From Utricularia gibba (Eukaryota; Streptophyta; Magnoliopsida; Lamiales; Lentibulariaceae): a DNA stretch of 64,000 bases. Below the pieces are notes generated by a model, which worked only from the letters and a program-made list of their open reading frames with translations, was not told the DNA's origin and searched no databases. The position numbers were made by a program, and so were the translations under genes. Position 1 is the stretch's first letter. Every line of letters begins with the position of its first letter. Positions 1 to 11,498 of the stretch are shown here, piece by piece. The stretch lies in NCBI GenBank assembly GCA_002189035.1, contig CM007990.1, positions 2,728,001 through 2,792,000 on the forward strand. Reading direction: 5' to 3'.

Positions 1-429
1 CCAATTGCATTGTGGTAACTAGCATTATAAGCACACTCAATCTAGGAAAGCCACTCTCCCATTTGTCGGATGATCACCCAGAAATTTACTCCTCTGCTTG
101 TGTCATAAATTTTTTTTTTTTCAGAATGTCTATTCATTTCTTACTTGATTAAAATACCAGTAATTTATTTTTTTATTTTAAAAATACCTTTTATTTTGAA
201 ATTATTGTTTTAATAACTATTTTTATTTTTATTGAAATACATGCTATTGTGTATTAAGATACATTAGTTTATTTCAAATTTATTGTTAATCAAAAAATTA
301 TTTTGATGGATTACTTTAAATGATAAAAAAGAATAATAATTAAAAAATAGAAAAGAAAAATTGTAGTATAAACCATAAATTAGGATGAATAATAGAAAAG
401 ATTTATCAATCTAAATTTGATTATATTTA
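1..429. other. AT-rich stretch, no gene seen
   Basis: The sequence is AT-rich with short homopolymer runs and no reading frame of note. I see no gene or complete repeat in it. Confidence 0.5.
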
Positions 430-690
430 TGCTTATCGAATATCAATAGAAAATATGTTTAAGTGTTAATTTTATAGTTTTAAGTATTTTTATTTGATTA
501 GAGAAAATATGATTTTTGATGTGATTAGTGGGCTAAATCAAAGGATTTAGCCCACCCCATGTCTAACCCGATTTTGGAGTCTAGCAGCAGCCCAAGAATC
601 AACGAAAAATCTGGATTTCGTGCAAGTCACCAGGGTGCAGGGGGCAATGAGTAGACTGTCACGGCGACAGTCTGCAAGTAAAGGCCTGGA
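430..690 (+). repeat. Dispersed repeat F, copy 1
   Basis: This segment matches the reverse complement of about 24880-25150. Shared landmarks are a GTGATTAGTGGGCTAAATC block, the phrase GTCTAGCAGCA, and GGATTTCGTGCAAGTCACC followed by GCAATGAGTA. Both copies lie in LTR-type debris, so this is probably a piece of an LTR, but no coding part is attached. Confidence 0.6.
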
Positions 691-699
691 GCAACAGAT

Positions 700-1812
700 T
701 TGTCAGATAATGTAATTGCCTTGGGAAGTGAGAGGCAAGAGAAAGGTGAAGAGAGAGAATCGCAAAAAAAGGGAGATTACCCCAGAATTTTAAGAGAGGA
801 CACACATGAGGGGGTTTCTCCCCCCACCCCAACTGAAACACGAAGAAGAAGGAGGAAGAAAGGCGATTTTTCTGGAGAAGAACCTCCAGCTTGAAGGAAG
901 ATCAAGACCCAGTTCAGCGCCACTGTTCCGGCCTGTGAACAGTGGCAGACGGAATCTAGAAACTTTACTGCCTTATTTTCGTTTGCTTATGTTCTTAGCT
1001 TCTGCACTAAACTTCTGCACAATGTTCTCAACATTTTCGTTATTTTATGTTAATGCCATTACATTTTACCTTCAAAGCATGAGTAGCTAAATCCTAGGAG
1101 TGCCTTAAGGTGAAGCATGTGGTGTGGGTCTAGGAGTCTTAGTAAAATTGACCTTAGTTTCTTAGCTCTTGTTTCTATCAAACCATGGGTAGACCTAAGG
1201 AGGGGAACAAGTAGCTTCACAGGTTAGATGTTTGATTTAGAGGTATACCAACAAGTCAAGACGAGAGCAGAAGGTGTTAGTTCGGAGTAGAACCAGTAGA
1301 ATTGGGTAGACCTAGTTCTATATGCTTTGCATGCGGGTAGACCTAATTGTAAGGTTGGTGATGATATGGAGGACTAACTTAACCGAAAATATGATGAATG
1401 ACCTGGGTAGACTTAGGTTATTTGAAGTTGTGAGTATAGGAACATGGTAGATTAAATTAGGAATTTTGGCACCACACCATCTGTAGATCCTTAAGGCACG
1501 TTAGTATTATTCTGAGACAAAACCAATACTTGTTACTTTAGCGTTAAGACCTGATATTGCTTACCGATCTTGTTTACCGAACTTGTTTACCGAACTTGTT
1601 TACCACTGTTGGTCTGAGCTTAGACTAAGACTTACCTACTTTGAATTCTGCATTTGCTGAAATACAAGACAAGCACAAGCTCCTTGTGATCAACCCCGAA
1701 TTCCACTGTGTATTTTCAGTTTAATATATATTTTGTGAGGATTAGGGATTATAAATTTATTTGATAACGAATTTTCTATTTTTGTAACGACACTAGGAAT
1801 TTCCGTTTATCA
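700..1812 (+). repeat. LTR family B, copy 1 (5' truncated)
   Basis: The right half aligns with the solo LTRs at 22232-23323 and 45182-46383. Shared parts are a purine-rich block, then AGCATGAGTAGCTAAATCCT and a 'gccttaaggtg' phrase, then the end TTTCCGTTTATCA at 1812. The usual start (TGATAACAC-like) is absent, so the left end has been lost or overwritten next to repeat F. The left boundary is approximate. The short reading frames inside it are not genes. Confidence 0.55.
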
Positions 1813-2043
1813 CTAAATTTCATTATATTGTTACCTATCGAGTATCAACGAAATAAAGAAGTATGATTTTTAAAACTTTTGTACTTTAAAAACATAAAAT
1901 TTAATATATCAAAAAATATTCAAACCAAAAACCTTTTAATAAATCAAAATATTATCAAATGTACTAATCAACTAAGCTAATATACCACAAATTTTCAAAT
2001 GATACCAAATTTTGAATATTTTTTCAAATTCATTTTTATTAAT

Positions 2044-2084
<41 letters not shown>

Positions 2085-2476
2085 AATGTATAATTATAAA
2101 ATTTAATAAAATTTATAAATTTTTATCGATTAAATATAAAAATAAATTGAAAATGTTTAAAAAAATTTCAATTAAAATAATTCCATTTTTTTTAAAAAAA
2201 AACTACTTGTATTTTTAATAATTACATTTTGTGTAAAAAAAATATTAAAAACATAAGTATTCTAACAAAAAGAATAAGAAAGTAGAGGTATTTTAGTAAT
2301 AATAAAAAAATAACAGATAGTTTGCTAATTGTTACCAGGTATTTCTACAAAACGGCAAATGATCACGTATAAAAGAATGCTAGTAAATTTCCAAAACCTT
2401 ATTCACAATTGGGGATGATAGGGTATTGAAAAGTTCAATTGGGTTTTGATTGTTCTAGATAATAAGAATACCTTCT
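1813..2476. other. AT-rich stretch with a microsatellite
   Basis: Very AT-rich DNA without coding potential. It contains the dinucleotide run listed separately and leads into the decayed Ty3/gypsy pol region. Confidence 0.5.
2047..2082. repeat. (AT)n microsatellite
   Basis: An uninterrupted AT dinucleotide run of about 18 units. Confidence 0.95.
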
Positions 2477-3573
2477 TCAAGAAGATGTTAGTGACTGTGG
2501 AATCCCTATCAATGATAATCGATTTTGACATCCCATGTAGTGGAAGATATTCTCAAAGAAGATTTTGGCCACTAATGATGCGATATATGGATGTGGATGG
2601 TTTATGAATTGTGCATACTTTGATAGCAAATCTATGATTACTAAAATAGATTTCTTTTCTTTGGATGCTGGAAGGCCTTTGTCAAATCCTATGGAGATGT
2701 CCAATTAAATGCGATAGGTTGAAAGAGTTTGTAGGAGGCTACTTGGTTTCAATTATTCTTACTTGACAGATCAATTGTTCAATTGTATGGAGTTTCCACG
2801 AACTCTTGCATATCACGGTCATTCCTTTCCAATAAAAGCCCAAGAAAATACTTGGAGTAGTCTTGCAAGCACGTTCATTGTAGGCATCGTGTATAGCTGA
2901 GAGAATCATCAAGTAAGATTAGGAGCTTCAATGTAAATTCTATGTTTATAGTAACTCAAGTCATCCTTCAATTGTGAATGTGGGCTTTGATTTCCTTGTA
3001 GAATTTTCTGCAACAAAATCCTCCCTTCTTATTGCGTAAATTATTTTAAGTTGATAGCATTAGTTCTCCCAAATCAGCCTTTTACGAGAGAGATCATCAA
3101 GAGCTTTATTTTCCTTCCCAATGTTTTCTCAAATGAGTGTTCATGCATTTCAATTTGGCAGTATTTGCCTAGTAGAGAATATTTTGATTCTGTGAAATTC
3201 TCTAGTTAATTTCTCCAAGGTGAGGATTGGAAATTTGCTCTTGATAGTCATCACTTTCTGTGCTGTAGAGTTGATGCATTACCTCTAACCAACATCACGT
3301 TTGGCCACTGGGAGGATCAATGTGGAGAATGGAGTATCCAAATGCATCATTTGTATAGTAATTCTTTGACTTGATTCTCAATTTCCAATTGTTTCAATTG
3401 AAGATAACAATACGATCTCTAGCTGTAGGATTTTCTTTGCTCTAAACCTACGGGCTCATCGAAAATTTCCTGGATGACTACATAAGAGTTGATAAGTATT
3501 GATTCCATAAGAGCAAGTTATGGTGTGATTCCATCTCCTCTAAGATACAATAACTTCATTTAAGTTTATGTCA
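2477..3573 (-). pseudogene. Ty3/gypsy pol relic (reverse transcriptase and integrase pieces)
   Basis: Read on the minus strand, 2704-2477 gives MDISIGFDKGLPASKEKKS followed by VIIDLLSKYAQF, the start of a Ty3/gypsy integrase core (DxxxGLPxS...VDRLSKYAHF is typical). Further upstream on the same strand, at about 3480-3000, a frame with many stops still shows QEIFDEPVGL and EIENQVKELL, matching the region before and at the start of gypsy reverse transcriptase. Many stops and frameshifts rule out function. The gag-protease part of the same relic continues beyond the hAT insertion at 8145-8860, with the same orientation and gene order, so one element was split. Confidence 0.7.
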
Positions 3574-4242
3574 CCCCTAATTAGAGGTGTAAATGAGGCG
3601 AGTCGAGCCAAACTTTGGGTATGCTCGGCTCGACTCGGCCACCTTCATATTGAGCCCGAGCTCGGCTCGGGCTCGGACCGAGCCTAGCAACCCATTCTCA
3701 AGCTCGAGCTTGGGTAGGCTCAAATCTCAAGCTCAAGCTCGTGAATTATACCTACTGCTATGGCTATTTGATGTTCTTCCATGACCTCATAAATGATGGG
3801 GCACCGTTAGTTTTATTCTTTTTTAAATCCATACATATTGACCCAAATTCAAAGACAACAAAAGTAAAAAAAAAAGTTCAATTCTCTGAAAATTTATTCC
3901 AGCCATGTGCAAAACTCATGAAGCACAATAATTAAAACACCACTCCTTGGTAACTCGAAACTAGAGGTTATCTCATCAGAAACCAGCCATTAAGCACTAG
4001 CATCCCCTGTTGACAGCCTTGTATTAGAACATTTGATGGGAAAATAAAAAAAAATTTCATTAGTAAGTCAAAATTCACAAATTTATAAAGTATGCAACAT
4101 GAACAACCACAAATTACCAAACATTCTTCTTTCAAATTCTAACCTTTCACATCAAAATTTCATGATCAAGCAAAGTAAATTCCAGAGGTTCTTCTTCCAC
4201 CTAAATAAAATGAGATAAATATTTTTAGAATTAAAAATAGAG

Positions 4243-6258
4243 CTAATGATATGAAATAAAAAATAAAAACTCTCGTACTGATTTGGATTTTCTAATCCCA
4301 TGAAGATGACGAACCCAATCGCTACCACATAAAAGAACTTGAACAGTCTCTTTTGACAAAGAAGCATGATATGGATCAAGAACCCTTTCTCCAGTACTAA
4401 AATTTGATTCCGATGCAATTGTAGTAGAAGGAATAGATAAAATATCACATGTCATGCGTGATAGTATTTAAACTCAAGCCATCCAATGACTGTCTGAATG
4501 TGAAATCTCTAGCTCAGACTTTTATGGTTGGGGACACTTTCTGAAAAGTCCACAAATTGATTAAACTCAAGCCATCCAATGACTGTCTGAATGTGAAATA
4601 TCAGTAGAAGAGCCAATCAAGTTAAAATTTGGCATATCATTTGAGTCCTCCATAGCTCTATACTCATTGAATAAATCCTGGAACTTGTTACGAACTTGAA
4701 GAATATTTTGGAAACATTCTTCTTTTGAGTAAAGAGCAGAAAATGCAAACTCAACCATCTTCATCTTGAATCGAGAATCTAAAATTGCAGCAATGGACAT
4801 CACTAGATTGCATTCCTTCCAATACTTGTCAAACTTATCTTTCATCTTGGCAATCATATCCTGTAGGTACTTTGCATCAATATCTTAATGGCAATTCAAG
4901 ACCTCTTTAATCCTTCGAATAACTACAAGGAACTTGCTAGATGTAACGTAGTCCGTCCCTGATATCATCTTAGTGGCCTCATAGAAAGTTTCCAAGATTT
5001 TTGTAATCTTATCAATTTTTTCCCAATCTTGCTGTGATGGATAAGAAATAAATTCAGGATGCATTTCTGCAAAAATAGGAAAACCATGCTTGTACTTTGA
5101 AGCCACAATCAACATTTCATATGCAGAATTCCAACGAGTCGAGCAATCATAGAGCAATTCCCGAGCAGACAATTTCATCTGATGAACAATTTCAGAGAAC
5201 TTTTTAAATCTTGATTTTGATGTAGTGATATACCGTACATCATCTCTGATCACTTCAATGACATTTCCAATTTTTGACAATCCATCTTGAACAATCAGAT
5301 TTAAAATATGATTAGTACATCTAACATGAAACAATTTTCCCCCTAAAGGCAAGCTGCGAGCATTTAAAAAGGTTTCTCTTAATATCCGAATTGCCACATC
5401 ATTTGTTGAAGCATTATCAACTGCAATAGAGAATACTTTTCCTTCAATTTCCCAATCTCTAAATCATCGGCTTACTGATTCAGCAATTTCTATTCCCGAA
5501 TGTGGAGGGGGAATATCAATAAAACTGAGTAAATACTTTTCAAGCTTCCAATCAAGCACAAAATGACCCGTAACACACATATAAGAAATCCCTTGTGATG
5601 AGCACTTCCATATATCAGTGGTAAGAGAAATATTTCTTACTCTCTTCAAAAGAGTCTTCAATTTTTTCTTCTCTTTCTTATACACAGCTACACAATCATT
5701 TTTAGCTCTATCTCGAGATATATTTATATAACCAGATAGGTGAAGTTTCATCATAAATGTAAATCCTTCTTCTTCAACCACACTAAAGGCCTTCTCATGC
5801 ATAAGTATCCAGTGTGCCACAGCTTCACGTTGTCTTCCATGATCATATGTACCACTCGAAATAATAGGCTCTTCCACTTTAGATTTCATCGGTTGAAGAT
5901 TCAATTTCCTCTGATTCTTCAAAAACAGAGCTCTAGGTGAACATGTTTTTTCCATATGCCTTTTCAAGTGAGTAGTTGACTGACTTTTGGATATGCTCAA
6001 TTTTTACTTACAATGCATACACTTGGCCTTCTTCTCACCATTAGGTAAAGTACTCTCCTCAAACACCTTCCACACAACAGATGTTTTTTTTCTTTTTCTC
6101 TCTTTAAAGTGATCATCTTCATCATCATCATTTTCTTCCTCATGTCCAGTAACATCATCTTTGTGAATTTCTTCTTGTTCAGCATCAGCATTTAATAATT
6201 CTTCTAAATCAAGATTTTCTGATCCACATTCCTATATATACTCTGAATTTTCTTCCAT
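4243..6258 (-). pseudogene. hAT transposase (BED zinc finger, RNase H-like core, hAT-C), inactivated
   Basis: From an ATG at 6258 one minus-strand frame can be followed for about 560 codons. An acidic N-terminus is followed by a BED zinc finger (KTSVVWKVFEES...CMHC...HLKRH). Next come the hAT core motifs SLTTDIWKCSSQGISYMCVT and VFSIAVDNASTNDVA, then FHVRCTNHILNLIVQDGL and LYDCSTRWNSAYEML. The C-terminal dimerisation region (ILSIPSTTIASESNFSTGERVLD) lies at 4455-4280 after a disturbed stretch. The frame is broken by in-frame stops at codon 9 (TAG), inside the BED finger near 6003 (TAA), at 5464-5466 (TGA), at 4885-4887 (TAA) and at 4567 (TGA). I found no frameshift before 4567. The homology is clear and the gene is dead. 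Confidence 0.85.
4468..4599. repeat. 39-bp direct duplication inside the hAT transposase
   Basis: A block starting TTAAACTCAAGCCATCCAAT occurs at 4468-4506 and again at 4561-4599, 93 bp apart and identical over 39 bp. It lies exactly where the conserved stretch before the hAT-C domain is missing, so it looks like a deletion repaired with filler copied from nearby. Confidence 0.85.
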
Positions 6259-6571
6259 CTAAATTCTAGAGAAAAAAAATTCAGTATAATAATTAATAAA
6301 GATATCAAAAGAATATATAATAAAACAATTCAAAAATTTACAAATGATTTCTAACAGATCATAAAACATATATATAATTCAGAAACTTAATCAATACAAA
6401 ATCTAAAATATAGGCAATGTAAAAAAATAAAAAATCAAACATAAATTATCAATACCGACCTGTCTCATCAATCTAATGAGGCACTAAAGACTCAATCTTG
6501 CTGGTAGAAACGAAAAGTATGAAGCCGCAATGTTGATGTGAGAAACAAAAAAGTAAGAGGAAGTAAGTCAC

Positions 6572-7878
6572 TGTTAAGTGTCATTTTCTAGTTATTATTT
6601 AGGTATTATTATGTATTAATTAAGTGCTAAGTCGCCCAATTATGAGTCTTATTATTAAGTATTTGATTTTTACTAGAAAATTCCTATTTTCCCATTTTGT
6701 GTATATTTTATGCATTTTTTCTCACACTTTGACCGAGCCATGTCAGGAGACTGTAAGGAGTGTTGCAGGAGTATTGCAGGTGGTCAGACTCTGAGTTTTC
6801 ATGCCTTGTACGCAAGTTGGAATGATTGTGAGCGGAAGACTGACACTGGTCAAGGCCCATGACTTACGGCATGTTAGAGTCTGCAGCAATTATTGGGCGC
6901 AAACTTGCATGCAAAGAAAGTCTGTTGGCGCATGCAAGACAGAAGGAATGATGGGAAGGGGACCCAAAGGAGTTAATGCACGTGGGAAGTCATATAAAAG
7001 TCACTTGGAACACTTAGTTTAGGACTTTTGAACATTTTCTCTTGTATTTAGAACTTTTGAGTTCTTCCTCCCCTCAAGGAGGAAGAACACTTAGCTTCCT
7101 TTCATTTATGTTTCTATGGCCCTTTTGGGCTAAAAACCTTTAGTTTCTGGGAAGTAGATGAAGTTTCCTTCCAAGTCCTGAGCAATACACTCGGTTCTTC
7201 ACTGAATTCCATTCGAATTCCGCATACTTCCACCCGTCTTGTTACAGTCTTTTTGTAACGACTCTTAATCAAGGTCCATAAGTAGCAGGCCACTTCTCGC
7301 AGATTTTGGTGAAGATCAAGGTGAAGAGCACCAACTCCAACCCTGCTGGTTCGAGGGAAGTAGCAGATTGTTTGTGGCCTAGGTACCGCGATAGTGGACA
7401 GGTTGTGACCTCGGACCTGTGACTGGCCATTGGCAACAGCTGGGCACACGCGCACAATTCGGTTTTGAAGGCAATCGAAGGCAATCCTCTTGTCTTCCTA
7501 ATCGTCCAAGGGGAAATCACATGAGGCTATTCCCGTGCCTCCTTGTCAATAAGAGTGTAAGGGAGAGTAGACTATTCCTTGCTCCTATAACCAGCTATTC
7601 GGAAGAAATCAGTGAAAATCGAGGCAAGGACGGACAAAGGAAGGAGATGGATTCTTATTCCCAGGAACTGCGTCCCGTAGTCAAGGCCCATTACTTAGGT
7701 TGTATCTTTCATTTCTGCATCTTAAAAACCCCCTTTTACAAAACCGTGACATTTTGTACAAGTTGCTTGCAAACACTTTTCACGAAAAACAACTCCCTGA
7801 GATCGATACTCGTACTACGCTTTCTAGTGTTTTACGTTTTAAAATATTTAAAATTTGTTGAGGAAACGACATGTAACA
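6572..7878 (+). mobile_element. Solo LTR, family A, nested in the hAT element
   Basis: The segment starts TGTTAAGTGTCATT and ends GACATGTAACA, so it has TG...CA ends. It is flanked by GTCAC (6567-6571) and GTCAT (7879-7883), a 5-bp target duplication with one mismatch. It is 1307 bp long. No retrotransposon coding region adjoins it, so it is a solo LTR left by LTR-LTR recombination. Related copies are at 12160-13190 (same strand, much decayed) and 58907-59820 (opposite strand, closer). The frames at 6801-7022, 7114-7455 and 7419-7901 lie inside it and are chance frames. Confidence 0.85.
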
Positions 7879-8144
7879 GTCATCCTTTAAAAGGACATTA
7901 AATATGGATTCTGCATAAAGTGTGGAAGGGTTCAGTCTAAACCCTTAATTATTGAGGTCGGGCCGTGAGCCCTCGAGTCGAGACCATTATTGATCGGGCT
8001 CGACTCGATTAGATGTATCAAGCCCAGTTGGTGGATCGAACTCGAGTTCGGGCTTGTATAAATCGAACTCGGGCTGAGCCTTTATCGAGCCGAGCTTCAG
8101 GCCGCTCGATAAAGGCCCAGCTCATTTACACCCCTATCCCTAAT

Positions 8145-8860
8145 CATACGCTCTTGGCCTAGTCTTGTGAAATGGATTTACTAGTGAGTACAAAACCCAT
8201 ATCACCGATCCTACCACCTCTAGCCAATCAGCCTACGACACATGTAAATCCTTTTGAGTGGTTAGAAAAAGAGTGCGAGCTCAGTTGTATATGTACCTAA
8301 TCTTTAGTCAGAGAATTTCATAGACTCCATGGTAGTTTATCGATTTTCCATTTGGGGTTACTAATCATAATCTTGTTCTGGGTGATTAGGAGATGAAGTG
8401 CTATTGCCATGCTTTCTTGAATAAAGCTATGACTGTTGCCTGAATCAATTAAAAAAGGGAAAGATTAGTGGTCGATCTGTACTGCTACTTTCATCACTCT
8501 CCATGAACTCTTCTAATGGATATGTCCTATTAATCGAAGTGTATACTTGCTGCTCATCATCTTTTGCATTTTCCTCTTCGTCAATAAACTTCATAGGAAA
8601 AAACTTCTTGGATTTACGTCTAGGAGAGAATTTCCGGTCACAATGAAAACATAGATTTTTTTTGGTTTTCTATTCATCAAATTCTTTTTGTGGTGGATAT
8701 TTTAGAATTTGAGGTTTAGAATTCTCATGGTTGCCTTGTTGTATCTCTTTGGGGTTTTCCTTGAGCCCTAAAGTGTTGTTTTTATGTGTTGCTTTAGGAA
8801 GTCCATTTTCTTGTGCAATAATATCCCCAAGCTCATCGCATTAGCGGTGTCGTACTAATT
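8145..8860 (-). pseudogene. Ty3/gypsy gag-protease relic
   Basis: On the minus strand, a degenerate frame shows NLCFHCDRKFSPRRKSKKF, the CX2C part of the zinc knuckle near the end of chromovirus-type gag. Downstream follows an aspartic protease remnant (FRQQS...HSFIQESMAIALHL, resembling LIDSGSTHNFI...). Stops interrupt it. It is collinear with the pol relic at 2477-3573 on the other side of the hAT element. Confidence 0.6.
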
Positions 8861-8874
8861 GTCAGATGTTATTT

Positions 8875-9075
8875 GTATTGACTGCATATTGTTTTTTATT
8901 TTGAATTTGCACTATTAGTTGATCGTTATTTGGATTGAGTGTATATTTTTTTATTTTAAATTTGTATTATTAGTTGATCCTTAAGTATTTTCTAGATCGA
9001 GAATATATTTTTTATTTTAAATTTATATTACGTATTATTTAATCATTTGGAATGTTTTGAATTGAGTTTTCATTT
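8875..9075. repeat. About 60-bp AT-rich tandem repeat, three diverged units
   Basis: Three successive units share the pattern TTTTTATTTTRAATTTG...TATTAGTTGATCSTTA...GATYGAG. The same pattern (TTTGATCCTTAGGTAT...GAATCGAG) appears inside the Harbinger element at 49060-49160 and 51390-51540, which suggests that 8.9-11 kb holds debris of a related element. Confidence 0.5.
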
Positions 9076-11096
9076 ATTCTATATTTCATTTATTTAAACA
9101 ACAATAATCTTAATATACTATAAACTGAATAAAATAATATTAACAAATGCAAATTTAAAGATAAGTCAACAATCAAGATATCAGAACTACTGCATAATTA
9201 TTCACAAGAATGTCGATTGAAAGGTGTCTCTACTCATCTGCAAGACTTGCATAGTATTCTCACAAAGGATGCCCATCACATATGGGAGGCTGACCTATTC
9301 AAAAATCTTTGACAGAGCCCGAAATATCATGAGCATAAAGTAAGCCTTCAAAAAAAGGTCGTATCTTGTCCAACATTTAGTGATATATTGTCCCTATCAG
9401 TATGCACATAAGAGGCTAGAAAAACAGTATTGTTTTCTTGAAAAATAAAAAGTTAGTTTTGGCATATAACATGGCCCACGCTAGTTGCAAATAGGAAAAA
9501 AAAAAAAAAAAACACACCAGATTTCTCATTGATTTCTAAGGTGAGTTATCAATCAAGAGGGTGCTATGAAAAACATACCTTGTATTCAACCTATTGTCCA
9601 CAGGCCATACATAATTCAACTCCTTTAAATAGACCATGTTGTTAGGATTAGTCTGCACGCATACAATTGTGTCCATAGTGATTGATTGGATCCATACAAA
9701 AATCAGTTTTTGAATAATGATGGTTCAAAAACTCATTGAGTGATTGCATGTAGATGATCATTACAAAGGACATCATACACTAAGCATTTCGAAAATTCTA
9801 AATGTGAAAAAGATGATGCAAAAACGCTACTCACCATGAGATGACCAATTGCCTGTATCAAAGTTATCCAAGCATCATCTAATAAACTCATGGACATATG
9901 GATGTAGATACACTGTATACATTAAATAAAAAAAGCCAACACCTCTCATAAAGTACTAATACACAAATGCATATAAAAGATGGAAATATATGTTGTGCTA
10001 ACTAAAAGAATACTTAATTAGCTATATATGATTTTTCTAAAGAGATTCTTGACATTGATGGTTCAGACATTTACATGATGTCTGCAACTACGCCATTAAT
10101 GTGCAAGATAATTAGTTTTTTCTGTGTCTAGTGTTACTAAAAAATGGTCCGGTGTAGGCCCAATGGCTCACATATAACTCCAGCGTGTAGTGAAGCTCTT
10201 CATTCTTCTTTATTAGATATGTAACTCTATCATCTAGAGTCACATGTGCATCATGTTTGTTCCCCTCTAGATGAAAAACCTTCGATGTCCTCTCATCCTT
10301 AGTCATATCAGTATCATCCTTACAAGATCTCAGGTTCTTCAAAGCATCGCACCAGTAGTGTTTTGTCCCTAGTACATCCACAAATGATGGTAGAATATTA
10401 CTAAAATTCCTTTGTATGTTTGAAAAGACACATATGAGGTCAGGTGCGTCACTCTTACTCAAAGTATCAAATCCTACAAGAAGAATATGAAAAATTATGA
10501 TATATTTTCGGTCACATTTCTCATAGATGTGCTTTAAAACATTTACTTTTGGTTTTTCCTACTTGACTCAAATTAATGTAACTTGGGGAAATTTCGATTC
10601 CGTTGGAGGATGGATCCAAACAAAACTAATCTATCATTCTTTGAATCTTTTCTTCACGTCTTTCACAATCGCTAGACCTTTTTTCCCTTACATGTGGAAT
10701 AATAAATGTCTCGAGTCCTATAGCATACACTCACAACAAAGAAGTATCGACGTTCTACTTTGAGATATAACTTAGTATAAATACTCACAAATGTCAACAC
10801 ATATGTAATAGACGTTGGAGTCAAGTGAGAAAAAGGTATCTTCAAACATTCTAATAACTCTTTTAAAAATTACAAAAATGGAAACCATAAATCACAACAG
10901 AAATGCTCTGTGCTTAATGCAAACCCCATAGGACTGACATGTGTTGGGAGTTCATCATCAATCATCTCATTGGATTCTTTATCCCAAATCTCATACTCAT
11001 TTGTTTCTAGTTTTGAGTTTCTCGGAAGTATGCATCAACAAACACCCATAAACATTGTATAAACAATCGAATTACATCAAATGCACATGAGTTGGA
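9076..11096. other. Unassigned AT-rich region with one 116-codon minus-strand frame
   Basis: The longest frame (10462-10112, minus) starts MSKSDAPDLICVFSNIQRNF. I recognise no domain in it. About 9330-9180 on the minus strand reads YVMGILCENTMQVLQMSRDTFQ, faintly like the N-terminal part of a transposase, but stops surround it. This is probably decayed transposon sequence. I cannot support a gene. Confidence 0.35.
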
Positions 11097-11498
11097 ATGA
11101 AGAAGGTGTTTTTGAGAAAATATTTTCCAGCTTTCAAGGCTGAAGGGATAAGAAAAAAGATTAGTGATGTTGAACAAATGAATGGCGAATCATTGCATGA
11201 ATATTGGAAAAGGTTTAATCATCTTTTGGGCTCCTGCCCGCACCATGATTTTCAAACCAATGCATTGGTCAAATATTTCTATGATGGACTTTTATGCATA
11301 GATAGGGCCAAAGTAGATTCAGTGGCGGGAGGATTTTTAAAGAAAAAAACATCAACCGAAGCTCTTTCCTTGCTTAAGAAATTGACTGAGCATTCAAGAC
11401 ATATTATCAGGAAACAAGCCTCAAACAAAAGAGTGTATGAAGTGGAGAGTAAGTCTAGGGCTTCAAAGATTCTCTATCTTGATGGCAATTTCCCATAA
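11097..11498 (+). pseudogene. Ty3/gypsy (Athila/Tat-like) gag fragment
   Basis: A 133-codon open frame contains KKVFLRKYFPAFKAEGIRKK, then QMNGESLHEYWKRFNHLLGSCPHH, then LVKYFYDGL and VDSVAGGFLKKKTSTEALSLLKKL. This is the central part of plant retrotransposon gag: the 'FPPSKTAKLR...GESLYEAWERFKDLLRRCPHHG...FYNGL...AAGG...KTPEEA' pattern of Athila-type elements. The N-terminal half and everything downstream (zinc knuckle, pol) are absent, so it is a fragment. A separate N-terminal gag piece lies at 13521-13741. Confidence 0.8.

Larger units (their letters stand above)
3582..8136 (-). mobile_element. hAT transposon with TIRs and 8-bp target duplication, carrying a nested solo LTR
   Basis: The left end TAGAGGTGTAAATGAG (3582-3597) and the right end CTCATTTACACCCCTA (8121-8136) are inverted repeats with one mismatch, typical of the Ac-like hAT superfamily. 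They are flanked by CCCCTAAT (3574-3581) and TCCCTAAT (8137-8144), an 8-bp duplication with one mismatch, which is the hAT length. The subterminal DNA on both sides is dense in CTCGAGC/GGCTCG motifs, as expected for hAT transposase binding sites. The body holds a broken transposase on the minus strand. Without the nested LTR (6572-7878) the element is about 3.2 kb. It sits inside the Ty3/gypsy relic. Confidence 0.88.

Noticed and set aside
6801-7901. Several frames of 73-160 codons
   Set aside because: They lie inside a bordered solo LTR and are matched in copy 3 only as DNA, with frames broken.
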